DNA from: Desulforhabdus sp. TSK
GTDB lineage: Bacteria > Desulfobacterota > Syntrophobacteria > Syntrophobacterales > Syntrophobacteraceae
Assembly: GCF_022836495.1 (NCBI RefSeq)
Contig: NZ_BQXM01000015.1
Span: 1-64,000, forward strand
Reading direction: 5' to 3'
DNA length: 64,000 nucleotides
Position 1 is the stretch's first letter. Every line of letters starts with the position of its first letter. The translations under genes and the position numbers were made by a program. Positions 45,258-55,055 of this stretch are shown here, piece after piece. The notes under the pieces are model-generated. The model made no database searches. It was not told where the DNA came from and was given only the letters and a program-made list of their open reading frames with translations.

Positions 45258-46237
45258 TTTTCTCCTTTTTTTTGCTGCAGGGGCAGATGCACCGTGAAGG
45301 TCGTTCCTTCACCGACATTGCTCTCCACGGAGAACTTCCCCCCCAAACGTACAATGATTCCGTGACAGATGGAAAGCCCCAGCCCCGTTCCCTTGCCTGG
45401 GGGCTTAGTGGTGAAAAAAGGGTCGAAAATCTTGTTGAGATGTTCTTTGGGAATGCCGCAGCCGGTGTCCTTGATGACGATGTCGAGGGTTCCGGTGGGT
45501 GACAGGGCGGTAGAGACGGTAATGGCGCCGTTTTTCCCGATGGCGTAGGCGGCGTTGTTCAGAAGGTTCAAGATGACCTGGCGGAGCAGAGGGGGATCGG
45601 TGTAAGCGAGAGGCAGGCCTGGCTGGTAGGCTCGAACGATGCGGATATCCTTGTGAGAGGCATCCTTTTCCACCAGCTTCACCATGTCTTCAATGAGCTT
45701 GCTGATTTCGGTGCCCTGGATCAAAGGGTCCTTTTTGCGGGCAAAATCCAGGAGCTTGTGGGTGATTTCGCTGCATCGCCCCACCTGCTTTGCAATCTCC
45801 TGCACGGATTCCACAATGTCTTCCATGCCTTTGACACCGGCGCTCTCGTTTTCCTTCAGGAGCTGGCGTATCCATTCCACTTCCTGACCGATGATGGCGA
45901 GGGGATTGTTGATTTCGTGGGCGATGCCCGAAGAAAGCTCACCGATGGAGGCCAGCTTCTGGGATTGAATCAGCTGTTCGTCGAGGAAGCACTTTTGAGC
46001 CTGGGCTTTGGCCACCTGGCTCGCCAAGCGCAGAGTGGAAAGCATCGAGAGGCAGCCGACAAGGACCGACAGTCCGGGAAGCACCCGGCCACCTTGCATC
46101 CAAAGGGGAAAGGCCAGGATCGCCATAAAAACTCCCGGAATGAAATGGAGATAAATGGAATGCCCCCATTCCCCCAGGCTGGGCAGAGACTTCATGACCG
46201 CACCCATTTCATCCAAGATCGTACGGAAAGGGCTCAA
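45254..46237 (-). CDS. Histidine kinase with two membrane segments
   Basis: This 327-residue protein has two membrane helices (about 30-47 and 51-70) with little between them, then HisKA ([14 protein letters not shown]) and an ATPase domain ([29 protein letters not shown]). With no sensor domain of note it may sense the membrane or depend on a partner. The start is TTG 46237, overlapping the upstream receiver stop (TTGA) and preceded by AAGGA. Both neighbours overlap it by 4 bp. Confidence 0.9.
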   Translation of the reverse strand: MSPFRTILDEMGAVMKSLPSLGEWGHSIYLHFIPGVFMAILAFPLWMQGGRVLPGLSVLVGCLSMLSTLRLASQVAKAQAQKCFLDEQLIQSQKLASIGELSSGIAHEINNPLAIIGQEVEWIRQLLKENESAGVKGMEDIVESVQEIAKQVGRCSEITHKLLDFARKKDPLIQGTEISKLIEDMVKLVEKDASHKDIRIVRAYQPGLPLAYTDPPLLRQVILNLLNNAAYAIGKNGAITVSTALSPTGTLDIVIKDTGCGIPKEHLNKIFDPFFTTKPPGKGTGLGLSICHGIIVRLGGKFSVESNVGEGTTFTVHLPLQQKKGEK

Positions 46238-46644
46238 ATGATGTCCTTGCTCTGGCGGATTTTTTCCTCGTGTAGTGACTTCCTTTCGTAAGCCTGCTGC
46301 ACTTTTTCGAGCAATTCGTCGATATCCGCGGGCTTCAGGACGTAATCGAAAGCCCCCAGCTGCATTCCCTGCATTCCGGATTCCACGGAGGCATGCCCCG
46401 TGAGCATGATGACTTCCATGAGGGGCCTGACCCGCTTGATTTCCTTTAAGGTCTCTATGCCGTCCATTCCAGGCATCCGCACATCCAGTATGACCACATC
46501 GAAGTGCTGCTTCTCCAGAATCTCCAGTGCCTTCTTGCCGCTGTCGACCCCAGTTGCGTCGACTTTTCGTCGTTTGAGACGCTTTACAATGGTCTCAAGG
46601 AAATCGAGCTCATCATCGACCACCAACACTCGAAAAACATCCAT
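46234..46644 (-). CDS. Stand-alone receiver protein
   Basis: This 136-residue protein has a single receiver domain with D54 (VVILDVRMPG), T82, K104 and a charged C-terminal helix (YERKSLHEEKIRQS). First gene of the operon with the kinase at 45254 and the receiver at 44823, linked by 4-bp overlaps. No output domain, so it probably passes phosphate or binds a partner. Confidence 0.9.
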   Translation of the reverse strand: MDVFRVLVVDDELDFLETIVKRLKRRKVDATGVDSGKKALEILEKQHFDVVILDVRMPGMDGIETLKEIKRVRPLMEVIMLTGHASVESGMQGMQLGAFDYVLKPADIDELLEKVQQAYERKSLHEEKIRQSKDII

Positions 46645-46684
46645 GTCTTCCCCTCACTGCCAAGTTTTAGCCCACCACTCGCCC

Positions 46685-46797
46685 CAATGCTGTTGGCTTG
46701 ACGTCACCCCGGTGAAAACCGGGGTCCAGAAAGTCTCTGTTTTTCTGGATTCCGGCTTTCGCCGGAATGACGAAAGTTCATTACGTCAACAACATTG
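46685..46797. mobile_element. MITE-like element, CAATG-TTGTTGAC family, copy 3
   Basis: This 113-bp element has ends CAATGCTGTTGGC and (inverted) CAATGTTGTTGAC. It is flanked by near-identical 12-bp direct repeats ACCACT(C/G)GCCCC (46674-46685 and 46798-46809), consistent with a target-site duplication. Confidence 0.83.
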
Positions 46798-46822
46798 ACC
46801 ACTGGCCCCTCATCGACGTCCA

Positions 46823-48487
46823 TTATGCCTTTTCATGGTGAACGATGGGGATATAAAGAGAGAACGTCGTTCCTTTGCCCACTTCGCTGGCCACCAGGAT
46901 TCTTCCTCCCAGTTTTTCCATGATGCTGTAGCTGATGGAGAGTCCGAGGCCGGTTCCCGTTCCCACCTCCTTGGTGGTAAAAAACGGGTCGAATATTCGG
47001 TTCAAAACATCATTGGGAATGCCCGGACCGTTGTCGGCAACGATGACGACCATGTCCTTATCGCGGGAATTGTAGCTGGTGGTGACGGAGATGACGCCGT
47101 CCTTCCCGATGGCATCGATGGCATTGTTGAAAATGTTGAGAAAGACCTGCTGCAGCTGCGCCGAATCGCTGACCGTTTCGGGAAGCCCTTCGAAGTAATT
47201 GGTCTGGATTTCGATGTTCCTGTAATGGGCTTCGTTCCTGAGAAAATCCAGAGTCCCGTCCAGGAGCTTGTTGACGTCCACCTTTTCCTGAACCGGCTCC
47301 ATTCTCCGCGCAAAGCCCAGCAGGCGATGGGTCACTTTTTTTGCGCGATCCACGTGGTGATCGATCTTCTTGACGGCATCTTCGAATTCCTCAAAATTCT
47401 CGCTCTTGGAGATGTCCTCCTCCCCCAGCAGGTCTTTCATCCATCCCACCTTCTCCTTGATGACCGCCAGGGGATTGTTGACTTCGTGGGCAATTCCTGC
47501 AGCCAGCTTACCCAGGGCGGCCATTTTGCTGGACTGCATGAGGTTCGAATCCAGGATGGCCTTCTCACGCTCGCTCTCCATGAGCTGAGCGACCATGGCA
47601 CGGGCGACAAACAGCGTCCCCACGATGATGAGGATGAGTCCCAGGAGTCCCAGGCCCACCACCAGAAACCGGGCGTGCTCCAAGGGCAGGAGCTGCTCCC
47701 TTGGGTCTTCCTTGATGACCAGCATCCAGTCCTTGTTCCTGAGCCAGGTCGTGGCAAAAATCCCTCTCTCGCCCCCGATTATCATGTCTTCCACATGGGT
47801 CCCCACAAACCTCGCCATCTGGAAGTCATCAATTTTACTCAGTAATTCTCCACCATACCGGGGCTTTGTCTGGAGCACGTTGTCGTCGTTGAGGACATAG
47901 GCGTCCCCTTTCTTGCCCGACTGAGCGGCCTTCACCATGGAATCGAAAAGGTCTGTATCGATGGTGGCACGCAGGATCCAGGTGTTATCCCCTTCCCGGC
48001 GCATGACGGCAATGATGAAATGGGGCAGTTTTCTGAAACCCGTGTAGACGTCGCTGATATAAATCCCCCGCAGCATCACCTCGTGAAACCATTCTTCATC
48101 ATGATAGTTCAACCCCTTCAATTCGTAAGGTCCGACATAGGCGACATGGTTGCCGCTTCGATCGATGACCCCCAGATCGACATAGGACTTGCTGCGCGCC
48201 TGCATGAGGGTGAAGACGGAATTCAAATAGTTCTCGTCCTTCAGTTGATCGAGGCTGTGCGTATAGGCGAGTGTCGTGAGCTGAGAGACCCGCTCATCGA
48301 AAAAAAGATCCATGGCGACGCGTCGGTTTTCAGCCTTACTCCTGAGAGTATCCATGATTTTGCTCGTGTAGGAGAAGCTGAAAAGGTAATACATGCTCAG
48401 GCCCAAAGCCACGAGTGGAATCAACGAGAAACCGAGCGTAGTCCCGACGATTTTCCACTGTAATTTGCGATAACCTTTATCTTCCAT
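46823..48487 (-). CDS. Sensor histidine kinase with Cache domain
   Basis: This 554-residue protein has membrane segments at about 14-38 and 280-305 enclosing a double-Cache-like sensor ([34 protein letters not shown]). HisKA has [14 protein letters not shown], and the ATPase domain has [17 protein letters not shown] and [12 protein letters not shown] 48487 (MEDKGYRKL) is chosen with AAGGTGG upstream. It probably senses small organic ligands outside the cytoplasm, which is family-level inference. Confidence 0.92.
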   Translation of the reverse strand: MEDKGYRKLQWKIVGTTLGFSLIPLVALGLSMYYLFSFSYTSKIMDTLRSKAENRRVAMDLFFDERVSQLTTLAYTHSLDQLKDENYLNSVFTLMQARSKSYVDLGVIDRSGNHVAYVGPYELKGLNYHDEEWFHEVMLRGIYISDVYTGFRKLPHFIIAVMRREGDNTWILRATIDTDLFDSMVKAAQSGKKGDAYVLNDDNVLQTKPRYGGELLSKIDDFQMARFVGTHVEDMIIGGERGIFATTWLRNKDWMLVIKEDPREQLLPLEHARFLVVGLGLLGLILIIVGTLFVARAMVAQLMESEREKAILDSNLMQSSKMAALGKLAAGIAHEVNNPLAVIKEKVGWMKDLLGEEDISKSENFEEFEDAVKKIDHHVDRAKKVTHRLLGFARRMEPVQEKVDVNKLLDGTLDFLRNEAHYRNIEIQTNYFEGLPETVSDSAQLQQVFLNIFNNAIDAIGKDGVISVTTSYNSRDKDMVVIVADNGPGIPNDVLNRIFDPFFTTKEVGTGTGLGLSISYSIMEKLGGRILVASEVGKGTTFSLYIPIVHHEKA

Positions 48488-48521
48488 CTGCGCCACCTTA
48501 AAGGGTTGTGAGGGAGTAGCC

Positions 48522-48633
48522 CAATGTGGTTGACTCAAGTTCCAACCCTCATCCCGACCAAAGCCGGAATGCAAGGGAATCCATGCTTTTGGGACCCCGG
48601 TTTTCCCGGGGTGACGTCAAGTCAACGACATTG
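48522..48633. mobile_element. MITE-like element, CAATG-TTGTTGAC family, diverged copy
   Basis: The ends are CAATGTGGTTGAC and (inverted) CAATGTCGTTGAC. The interior is partly decayed but keeps CCCCGGTTTTCCCGGGGTGACG. Imperfect direct repeats AGGGAG(T/G)AG(C/T)CC flank it on both sides. Confidence 0.78.
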
Positions 48634-48729
48634 AGGGAGGAGTCCCCGCTGCTTGAGAAGAATTGGACAAGCAACATAATAACGATGCATATGCCAAAAT
48701 TCAGCAAAAAAATGCGATGGAGTCCTCCT

Positions 48730-50553
48730 TCATGAGGGATGAGGTGGCGCCGCCCTGTCCTCCGTCGGCCCTCCCGCCGGGGAATTCCGGTCCTGAAGCA
48801 TGGCGCGCTTCAGCATTTCCTGCCGGTATGCCCGCATGAGATGGCTCCGGGTGACGACAGCCACGAGTCGACGGGACTCTCCCTGAGACTCCACGACGGG
48901 GAGTTGCTCCATATCGATGAAACTGAACTTGTTGAGGGCCGACGCCAGGGATTCTTCCGGAGTCACATAGACCACGTTGGAATTTGCCAGATCTCTCGCC
49001 AGCACCAGCCCCTTGAAGTCCTCCTCGAAAAGAAACTCCTTCAGATCCGTAAAAGAAATCACCCCCTCCAGGTGGCTGGCCTCATCCACCACGTACAGGT
49101 AATTGCCCGCATGGGTGAGGCACCGCTTCAAGACGGTGTCATAGGTCGCAGCGGCAGGAACGGTGACGGCATTCCATTCCATGACGTCCTTCACCTGCAG
49201 GCTCGAGAGAATACCGACTTCCCGCCCCGCTTCGATGTCGATTCCCTTGCGGGCCAGGCTCAGGGTGTAGATGGACCCCTTGAGAATGCTCTTCTGTACG
49301 AGGGTCGCCAGAATGCAGGAGGTCATCATGGGCAGAATGACCTCGTAGGCATTGGTCATTTCAAAGACCATGATGATGGCCGTCATAGGCGCCTGGACCA
49401 CCGCGCCCAGCATGGCCCCCATCCCCACCACACCATAGGCACCGGGGGCTGCGGCAATACCCGGTAGCCAAAGATGAAAAAGCTCTCCGCAGGCGCTTCC
49501 CAGCATGGCTCCCAGGAATAGAGACGGGCAGAGGATTCCCCCGGAGCCTCCCGACCCGATGGTGAATCCCGTGGCCACCATTTTGAGGACAAGAAGAGCC
49601 GTCAGTAGGGTCAATGAGAACTGCCCATAGATGGCCTGGGTGATGGGAAGGTACGAATATCCGAAAATCTGCGGATAGAATACGCCCAGCACGCCCACGA
49701 ACAGCCCGCCCAGGGCCGGCTTCAGGGCTCTGGGCATGCGGAGTCCGTGGAAGAAGCGCTCCGTTCCCTGCATGATGCGGATGAATCCGACGGAAAAAAG
49801 CCCCGCCATCCCTCCTAGAACGGCATAAAAGAGAATTTCCCAGGGGCTGTTGAGGGTGTAGGGAAGCACCGTGAGAACGTTCCCCGTCTTCATGAATGCC
49901 CGGGAGAAGGCTGTGGCCACCACCGAGGCGATGACGATGGGGCTGAAGGAGTGTACATTGAATTCACCCAGCACCACCTCCAGGGCAAACAGGACTCCCG
50001 CGATGGGGGCATTGAAAATGGCGGCCAGTCCGGCGGCCGCGCCGCAGGCGACGATCACGCGCAGGCGATTCCCGGAAACACGGAGGAATTGCCCCACCCC
50101 CGACGCGAGAGCCGATCCGATCTGAATGATGGGCCCCTCGCTTCCTGCAGACCCTCCCGAGCCCAGGGTGATGGACGACATGATCATGCGCAGGAAGGAG
50201 TTGGTCCAGCGCATGAACCCATTCTTCAACGCTACGGCTTCCATGGTGGCCGGAACCCCGTCCCGGGTGGCGTCGTTGGGAAAGAGCAAGATGAAAGGGA
50301 ACAGCAGCAATGCGCCAAGAGCCGGGGTGAGGATCACCCACATTGTGCTGGAGCCAAGTCTTGAAGGGAGCACTTCCCAGAACAGGAAGGTGGCGGCCTC
50401 CAGCATCTGTTCAAAGAGGAAAGCTCCTCCCCCAACGACTCCTCCCACGATGACGGCTACAATGATGAGAAAAGTTTGATCACTGACCTGCAGCCGCCGA
50501 AGAAGCGCAAGAAACTGCTTCCTGAGCCAGGTCAAATCCAACAAATCCTTCAC
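48730..50553 (-). CDS. ClC-family chloride channel/transporter with C-terminal CBS pair
   Basis: This 607-residue protein has about ten or more membrane helices with the ClC selectivity motifs: GSGGSAGSEGPIIQIG (N-terminal), GSGGSGGILCPSLFLGA and the later GAMLGAVVQAPMTAIIMVFEM. A CBS pair follows (VKDVMEWNAVTVPAAATYDTVL and ARDLANSNVVYVTPEESLA) for nucleotide regulation. The selectivity motif has SEGP where many antiporters have REGP or KEGP. The frame is open upstream to a TTG at 50580 inside a repeat element; GTG 50553 is the more probable start. Confidence 0.92.
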   Translation of the reverse strand: MKDLLDLTWLRKQFLALLRRLQVSDQTFLIIVAVIVGGVVGGGAFLFEQMLEAATFLFWEVLPSRLGSSTMWVILTPALGALLLFPFILLFPNDATRDGVPATMEAVALKNGFMRWTNSFLRMIMSSITLGSGGSAGSEGPIIQIGSALASGVGQFLRVSGNRLRVIVACGAAAGLAAIFNAPIAGVLFALEVVLGEFNVHSFSPIVIASVVATAFSRAFMKTGNVLTVLPYTLNSPWEILFYAVLGGMAGLFSVGFIRIMQGTERFFHGLRMPRALKPALGGLFVGVLGVFYPQIFGYSYLPITQAIYGQFSLTLLTALLVLKMVATGFTIGSGGSGGILCPSLFLGAMLGSACGELFHLWLPGIAAAPGAYGVVGMGAMLGAVVQAPMTAIIMVFEMTNAYEVILPMMTSCILATLVQKSILKGSIYTLSLARKGIDIEAGREVGILSSLQVKDVMEWNAVTVPAAATYDTVLKRCLTHAGNYLYVVDEASHLEGVISFTDLKEFLFEEDFKGLVLARDLANSNVVYVTPEESLASALNKFSFIDMEQLPVVESQGESRRLVAVVTRSHLMRAYRQEMLKRAMLQDRNSPAGGPTEDRAAPPHPS

Positions 50554-50570
50554 GGCTCCCCCACAGCTTA

Positions 50571-50712
50571 TATACTCCAAACGGATAAGATCGTGACTTA
50601 TTGATGATCCTGTAGGAGCGGCTTCCAGCCGCGATGGAAATAGCTGGCTCCATCAGAATCGCGGCTGGAAGCCGCTCCTACAAAAGTCAAGATTTTACCC
50701 GTTCGCAGTATA
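50571..50712. repeat. REP-cored palindromic element, TATACTC family, copy D
   Basis: The terminal inverted repeats are TATACTCCAAACGGATAA (50571-50588) and, inverted, TATACTGCGAACGGGTAA (50695-50712), with 15 of 18 matches. The core stem TGTAGGAGCGGCTTCCAG and its complement span 50611-50682. This is the best-preserved pair of ends in the family. Confidence 0.85.
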
Positions 50713-51092
50713 ACTTCGATAACTTGTATTTTCCAACATGACGCAGCTGATCCGATTCCCCCTTTAGGGGTGCAGGGGTGTGTAAGTGGTTGGAAGCAAA
50801 TCCTAACCACCCCCCAATCCCCATCAGGGGGGAATCCTTCTTGTGGCATTTTCACGTTCATCCGCGAAGCCTCAGTTATCTTTAAACTTCCTTGAGATGG
50901 GTGTCACGCAGATTATGATGGAGGGGAGAATTCCCGGGCTCCCCAGACAAGGGGGAGCGCCGGGAAAATACGCTGCAAAGGGAGATTTTCCTGTGCAGGG
51001 TGAGTCCCTTTGCAGGCGGTCAATGCGGGGTGTGGAGAAAAAGTGTCACTCCAAGTGCCAGGATCCGGACGATGGCACTACATTCCCCTCCA
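50713..51092. other. Intergenic region with a second palindrome
   Basis: At about 50751-50838, GATTCCCCCTTTAGGGG and CCCCATCAGGGGGGAATC form an imperfect palindrome related to the element at 29993. The rest holds no gene I can support. It is the region downstream of the last receiver of module copy A. Confidence 0.5.
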
Positions 51093-51527
51093 TCAGTCGC
51101 CGCGCGTCAATGCGATCTTGTTGACCCGGGCCTGGATGATCTTCTGCTGGTGCTGGTCCTTCTTGTTCTTGGCCTCCTGGACCTTCATCATGAGCTGATC
51201 GATGTCGCAGGGTTTCATGAGGTAGTCGAAGGCCCCCAGCTTCATCCCTTCAATGCCCGTCTCAACCGTTGCATGCCCCGTGAGCATGATAACTTCCACG
51301 AGGGGATACGTCTTTTTTATTTCCCGGAGGGTCTCAATTCCATCCATGCCGGGCATCTTGACATCCAAAATGACGACATCCACGCTCCCCTCCGACCGCA
51401 GCTTCTCCATGGCCTCATGACCGCTGTGCGCACTCAGAATGCGCAGATTTCGCTTGCTCAGACGCTTGGTCATAGCGTCCACAAAGGGAGCTTCATCGTC
51501 GACTAGCATCACGGTGGGCTGTACCAT
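51093..51527 (-). CDS. Stand-alone receiver protein, last gene of module copy A
   Basis: This 144-residue receiver domain has D55 (VVILDVKMPG), T83 and K105, then a charged helix (NKKDQHQQKIIQARVNKI) without an output domain. It is about 95% identical to the receiver at 57187. ATG 51527 follows AGGGGAATAAACCT. In copy B a universal stress gene separates this receiver from the permease; here there is only a 56-bp gap. Confidence 0.92.
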   Translation of the reverse strand: MVQPTVMLVDDEAPFVDAMTKRLSKRNLRILSAHSGHEAMEKLRSEGSVDVVILDVKMPGMDGIETLREIKKTYPLVEVIMLTGHATVETGIEGMKLGAFDYLMKPCDIDQLMMKVQEAKNKKDQHQQKIIQARVNKIALTRGD

Positions 51528-51583
51528 AGGTTTATTCCCCTTTTTCTATATTTGTATGACTGATGAGACACGGGTCCCCTCTA

Positions 51584-53317
51584 TTAGACTTCCACCACCA
51601 GGAGCCAGAAAGTACAGAGGACGATGGTGATGAGGGTGGGAATTGCCGCTATCTGGATGTATTTCATGAAGGAGATGTGATAGCCGGCCCGTTCGGCCAT
51701 GCCCACCGTCACCACATTGGCGCTCGCCCCGATCATGGTCCCGTTGCCTCCGAGGCACGCTCCGAGAGCCAGTGCCCACCAGAGAATTCCCTGCTCGGCT
51801 CCCGGAATCACCGTGGTCAGATAGGCTACGATGGGAAGCATGGTGGCGGTGAAGGGGATGTTGTCCACAAGGGCCGAGGCGATGGCGGAAACCCACAGGA
51901 TCATGAGAATGGCCAGCACGAGAGACCCCTGGGACATGTCCTTCACCCATTCGGCGATGACCTGGATGAGGCCGGACTCTTCAGCCCCGGCCACCACCAT
52001 GAAGAGCATGATGAAGAAAATGAGGGTCGGCCATTCGATTTCATGCTCGATCATTTCCACGATGTCCACCCGGCTGATGGCCATGAGGACGGCAGCCCCC
52101 ACCATGGCGGCGATGCTGGGTTCCATGTGGAGGGCACCGTGGGCTATGAAAAGGGCGATGACAATCGCCATGGTGATACTGCCCTGGATGAGGAGCGTCT
52201 TGTTGGTGATCTTGTATTCTTCTTTCAACTGCTCGATCATCTTTTGGACATCCCCCACCTGAGCTTTCAAATAATCCTTTTTGTACAGGAAGATGAAGTA
52301 AACCAGGGTGAAGACCAGTCCTATGGCACACACGACGGACAGATTCTGCACAAAGTCCATGAAGGAGAGCTTGGCGTAGGAACCGATCATGATATTGGGC
52401 GGATCGCCGATGAGGGTCGCCGTTCCCCCCACGTTGGAAGCAAACACTTCCGGCATGAGGAAGGCGATGGGATCAATCTTGAGGGTCAGTGCGATTTCGA
52501 TGGTCACGGGGATGATGAGCAGCATGGTGGTGACATTGTCGAGGAACGCGGATGACACGGCCGTGATGACCATCAAAATGGAGGCAAGAGCATACACATT
52601 CCCCCTGGCCATCTGGTAAGCCTTGTAGGCCGTCCATTGAAACACTCCGGTTTTCTTGAGGATTCCCACGATCATCATCATGGCCATGAGGAGAAAAATG
52701 ACATTCATGTCGATGGCATGCATGGCATCTTCAAAGGTGAGGATGACATAATCCGAATTGAACGTCCCCACGAGGTAGGTGATGAAGAGCAGCATGGAAG
52801 CCCCCAGGAAAGCCGCCAGCGTCCGGTGCATGAGCTCGAAGGCGATGAGGGCGTAAACTGCGAGCAATACCAGGGTGGCAATCCAGAAGGCCGGAGTGAT
52901 GGACCGCTGGAGGGTAAAACCGTGGTGAGCCAGGTAGCTGACATTGCCGGCCTCATCGGTTTTTTCCTTCAAAATATTCGTCAGGGCAACGCGCTCCGTC
53001 GTCTTGAATGACGGCTTTCCCGCTTCGATCTCGATCCTGGCTCCGGGAAGGGTGCCCGACGGCAGGGAGAGCTCCGCTTCGTAGCGGCCGGCCTTGGAGG
53101 TGCTGACCTCCTCTTCCAGCTCGACTTTGGAGCCATTGACGTAAAAATTTACGGTGACCTCTTTGATGGGCTTGCCCTGAGAGTTGAGAATGGTGCCCGC
53201 CACGATGAGGCTGTCATGAGGGCCTGGGACCGGCCGGCCTTCTTCGGCAGCAATGGCAGGAGCCGCAAAGAGCATGAAGCACAGGAGAAAATAATAGCAG
53301 CGATGGAATCGTTTCAT
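51584..53317 (-). CDS. NhaD/ArsB-like permease with an exported N-terminal domain, copy A
   Basis: This 577-residue protein has a signal peptide (about 1-24), a beta-sandwich-like domain (about 30-115, VAGTILNSQGKPIKEVTVNF, resembling carboxypeptidase regulatory domains), and then about twelve membrane segments of the ion transporter superfamily. Motifs include AFLDNVTTMLLIIPV, SNVGGTATLIGDPPNIMIGS and LVDNIPFTATMLP, typical of NhaD/ArsB/CitM permeases. It could move Na+/H+ or an organic or inorganic anion. It is closely similar to the copy at 58115. ATG 53317 is preceded by AAGGAAA. Confidence 0.9.
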   Translation of the reverse strand: MKRFHRCYYFLLCFMLFAAPAIAAEEGRPVPGPHDSLIVAGTILNSQGKPIKEVTVNFYVNGSKVELEEEVSTSKAGRYEAELSLPSGTLPGARIEIEAGKPSFKTTERVALTNILKEKTDEAGNVSYLAHHGFTLQRSITPAFWIATLVLLAVYALIAFELMHRTLAAFLGASMLLFITYLVGTFNSDYVILTFEDAMHAIDMNVIFLLMAMMMIVGILKKTGVFQWTAYKAYQMARGNVYALASILMVITAVSSAFLDNVTTMLLIIPVTIEIALTLKIDPIAFLMPEVFASNVGGTATLIGDPPNIMIGSYAKLSFMDFVQNLSVVCAIGLVFTLVYFIFLYKKDYLKAQVGDVQKMIEQLKEEYKITNKTLLIQGSITMAIVIALFIAHGALHMEPSIAAMVGAAVLMAISRVDIVEMIEHEIEWPTLIFFIMLFMVVAGAEESGLIQVIAEWVKDMSQGSLVLAILMILWVSAIASALVDNIPFTATMLPIVAYLTTVIPGAEQGILWWALALGACLGGNGTMIGASANVVTVGMAERAGYHISFMKYIQIAAIPTLITIVLCTFWLLVVEV

Positions 53318-53370
53318 CAAAAGTTTCCTTTCTTCAAGGGTTGAAGATCCTGGAAGGCTTTCTCCGGCTC

Positions 53371-53483
53371 CGACGTTGTTGACTCAAGGTCGCCCCGCTG
53401 AAAACCGGGGGCCGGAAAGCCTTTATTTTCCTGGATTCCGGCTTTTGCCAGGATGACGAAAGTTGGTTCAGGCAGCAGCATTG
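53371..53483. mobile_element. MITE-like element, CAATG-TTGTTGAC family, copy in module A
   Basis: The ends are CGACGTTGTTGAC and (inverted) CAATGCTGCTGCC, around a decayed interior. Direct repeats CTCCGG(C/G)TC flank it (53362-53370 and 53486-53494). It lies between the two permease genes of copy A and is absent from the same place in copy B, so it probably inserted after the duplication. Confidence 0.77.
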
Positions 53484-53493
53484 TCCTCCGGGT

Positions 53494-54972
53494 CTACCCG
53501 GCCACCGTAACGGGCATTCCCATCACAGGCCAGATGACGAGAGCTGCCAAAGCGACAACTACCATGAGCATGAGGCTTGCCGGGAGTCCGTACATGAAGA
53601 ATTCGCCGCTCGTGAATTGCTTGGAATCGTACGCGATGGCATTGGGCGCCGCTCCCACCAGGAGCAGGAAGGGCATGCCCGCCGTCACGAGGGAGGCGTA
53701 CAAAATGACTTCCGGAGCCACGCCCAGGTAGGGGGCAATCACGAGGGCCACGGGAAGGGAAATGGCGATGGCCGCCACGTTCATGATGAAGTTGGTCATG
53801 ATCATGACGAAAAAGGCGATGCCCATGACAAAAACGAACCAGTTGGCCTTCTTGAAAAGCACCAGCCAGTTGACGGCCAGCCACTTGGCCGCTTCCGTCT
53901 GCCAGAGGCAGAAGCCGATGCTCATGGCACCGCTGAAAAGCAGGATGATGTTCCAGGGAATGGCTTCCAGATCCTCGATTTCGAGTATCCCCACAATGAA
54001 AAAGAGAATGGTGGAAATGAGTAGGATGGCTGACTTGTTGAGTGGCTTCAAGGCCGGGACGAAAGATTGCAGGGACATGATGAGGATGACCCCGAAAATG
54101 ATGACAGCGGCCAGAATCTCTCTTCGGCTGACGGAACCAAGATCCGTGTAGAGCTCCTTGGCACGGGCCCTCAAGCCCGGAATGGTTTTCTTTTCCGGCT
54201 TCAGAAAAACCATGAAAAATCCCCAGAGCAGAAACACCATGGTCCACCCGATAGGAGCCATGTAGTAGGTGAGGTTGAAGAAGCTGACTTCCTTGCCCGT
54301 AATTCCCGAAAAGAAGCTGACAGCGACAGCGCCGCGGGCGGCGCCGAGAAGGGTGATGATGCTGCCGGCCCCTGCCACGTAGGCCATGCCGATGAAGAGG
54401 GCCTTGCCGAAATTGGATGGCTTGTCATCCTCCCCGTAGAGGGCGTAGATCACCAGAAACAGGGGATAGACCGTTGCCGCCACGGCGGTGTGCGCCATGA
54501 TGTGCGTGAGAGCCGCCGTCACCACGAAGGCCCCCAGCAGGATCATGCTGGTCTTTTCCCCCACGATGATGAGCATCTTGTACGCCAGGCGCTTGGTGAG
54601 CCCCGTCTTGGTGAAGACCATGCCGATGACGATAGAGCCGAAGATGAAGAGGACCGAAGGGTCCATGAAATCCCGAAATGCGTCCTCGGGCTTGCGGATC
54701 ATGAAAAGGACCTGGAGCACACCGATGGCGAGGCTCGTCACCCCGATGGGCAGGACCTCAAACACCCACCAGGTGCCCGCCAGCAGAAAAACCGCCAATG
54801 CTCCCTTCCCCTGTTTGGACAACACAAAATGCTTGCCCATGGGATCGACGGCATCCGGCCAGGGGGGGGAATAATAGACGACAAAGAACAGAATGAGACC
54901 CGCCAACAGGCAGATGATGCGGGTCCAGTTGATGTTGCTCGCTTCACGTGTCGCACCCACCTCAGCACTCAT
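53494..54972 (-). CDS. DASS (SLC13)-family anion permease, copy A
   Basis: This 492-residue permease has about twelve membrane segments. DASS-like landmarks are present but altered: MDPSVLFIFGSIVIGMVFTK, LTHIMAHTAVAATVYP (where many have NTAT), SIITLLGAARGAVAVSFF and LLVGAAPNAIAYDSKQF. The family moves dicarboxylates or sulfate with Na+. The gene follows the CBS gene and precedes the NhaD-like gene. ATG 54972 follows AAGGAG. It is closely similar to 60011-61492, with a 349-bp tract (54366-54714) identical at DNA level. Confidence 0.9.
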   Translation of the reverse strand: MSAEVGATREASNINWTRIICLLAGLILFFVVYYSPPWPDAVDPMGKHFVLSKQGKGALAVFLLAGTWWVFEVLPIGVTSLAIGVLQVLFMIRKPEDAFRDFMDPSVLFIFGSIVIGMVFTKTGLTKRLAYKMLIIVGEKTSMILLGAFVVTAALTHIMAHTAVAATVYPLFLVIYALYGEDDKPSNFGKALFIGMAYVAGAGSIITLLGAARGAVAVSFFSGITGKEVSFFNLTYYMAPIGWTMVFLLWGFFMVFLKPEKKTIPGLRARAKELYTDLGSVSRREILAAVIIFGVILIMSLQSFVPALKPLNKSAILLISTILFFIVGILEIEDLEAIPWNIILLFSGAMSIGFCLWQTEAAKWLAVNWLVLFKKANWFVFVMGIAFFVMIMTNFIMNVAAIAISLPVALVIAPYLGVAPEVILYASLVTAGMPFLLLVGAAPNAIAYDSKQFTSGEFFMYGLPASLMLMVVVALAALVIWPVMGMPVTVAG

Positions 54973-55055
54973 ACAAACTCCTTATGCTCCGCATCCTTCA
55001 GTGCGGTTCGTCGTTTCAAATACGTCACAGCGGGTTGATTTCCGAGATCAAGGCT

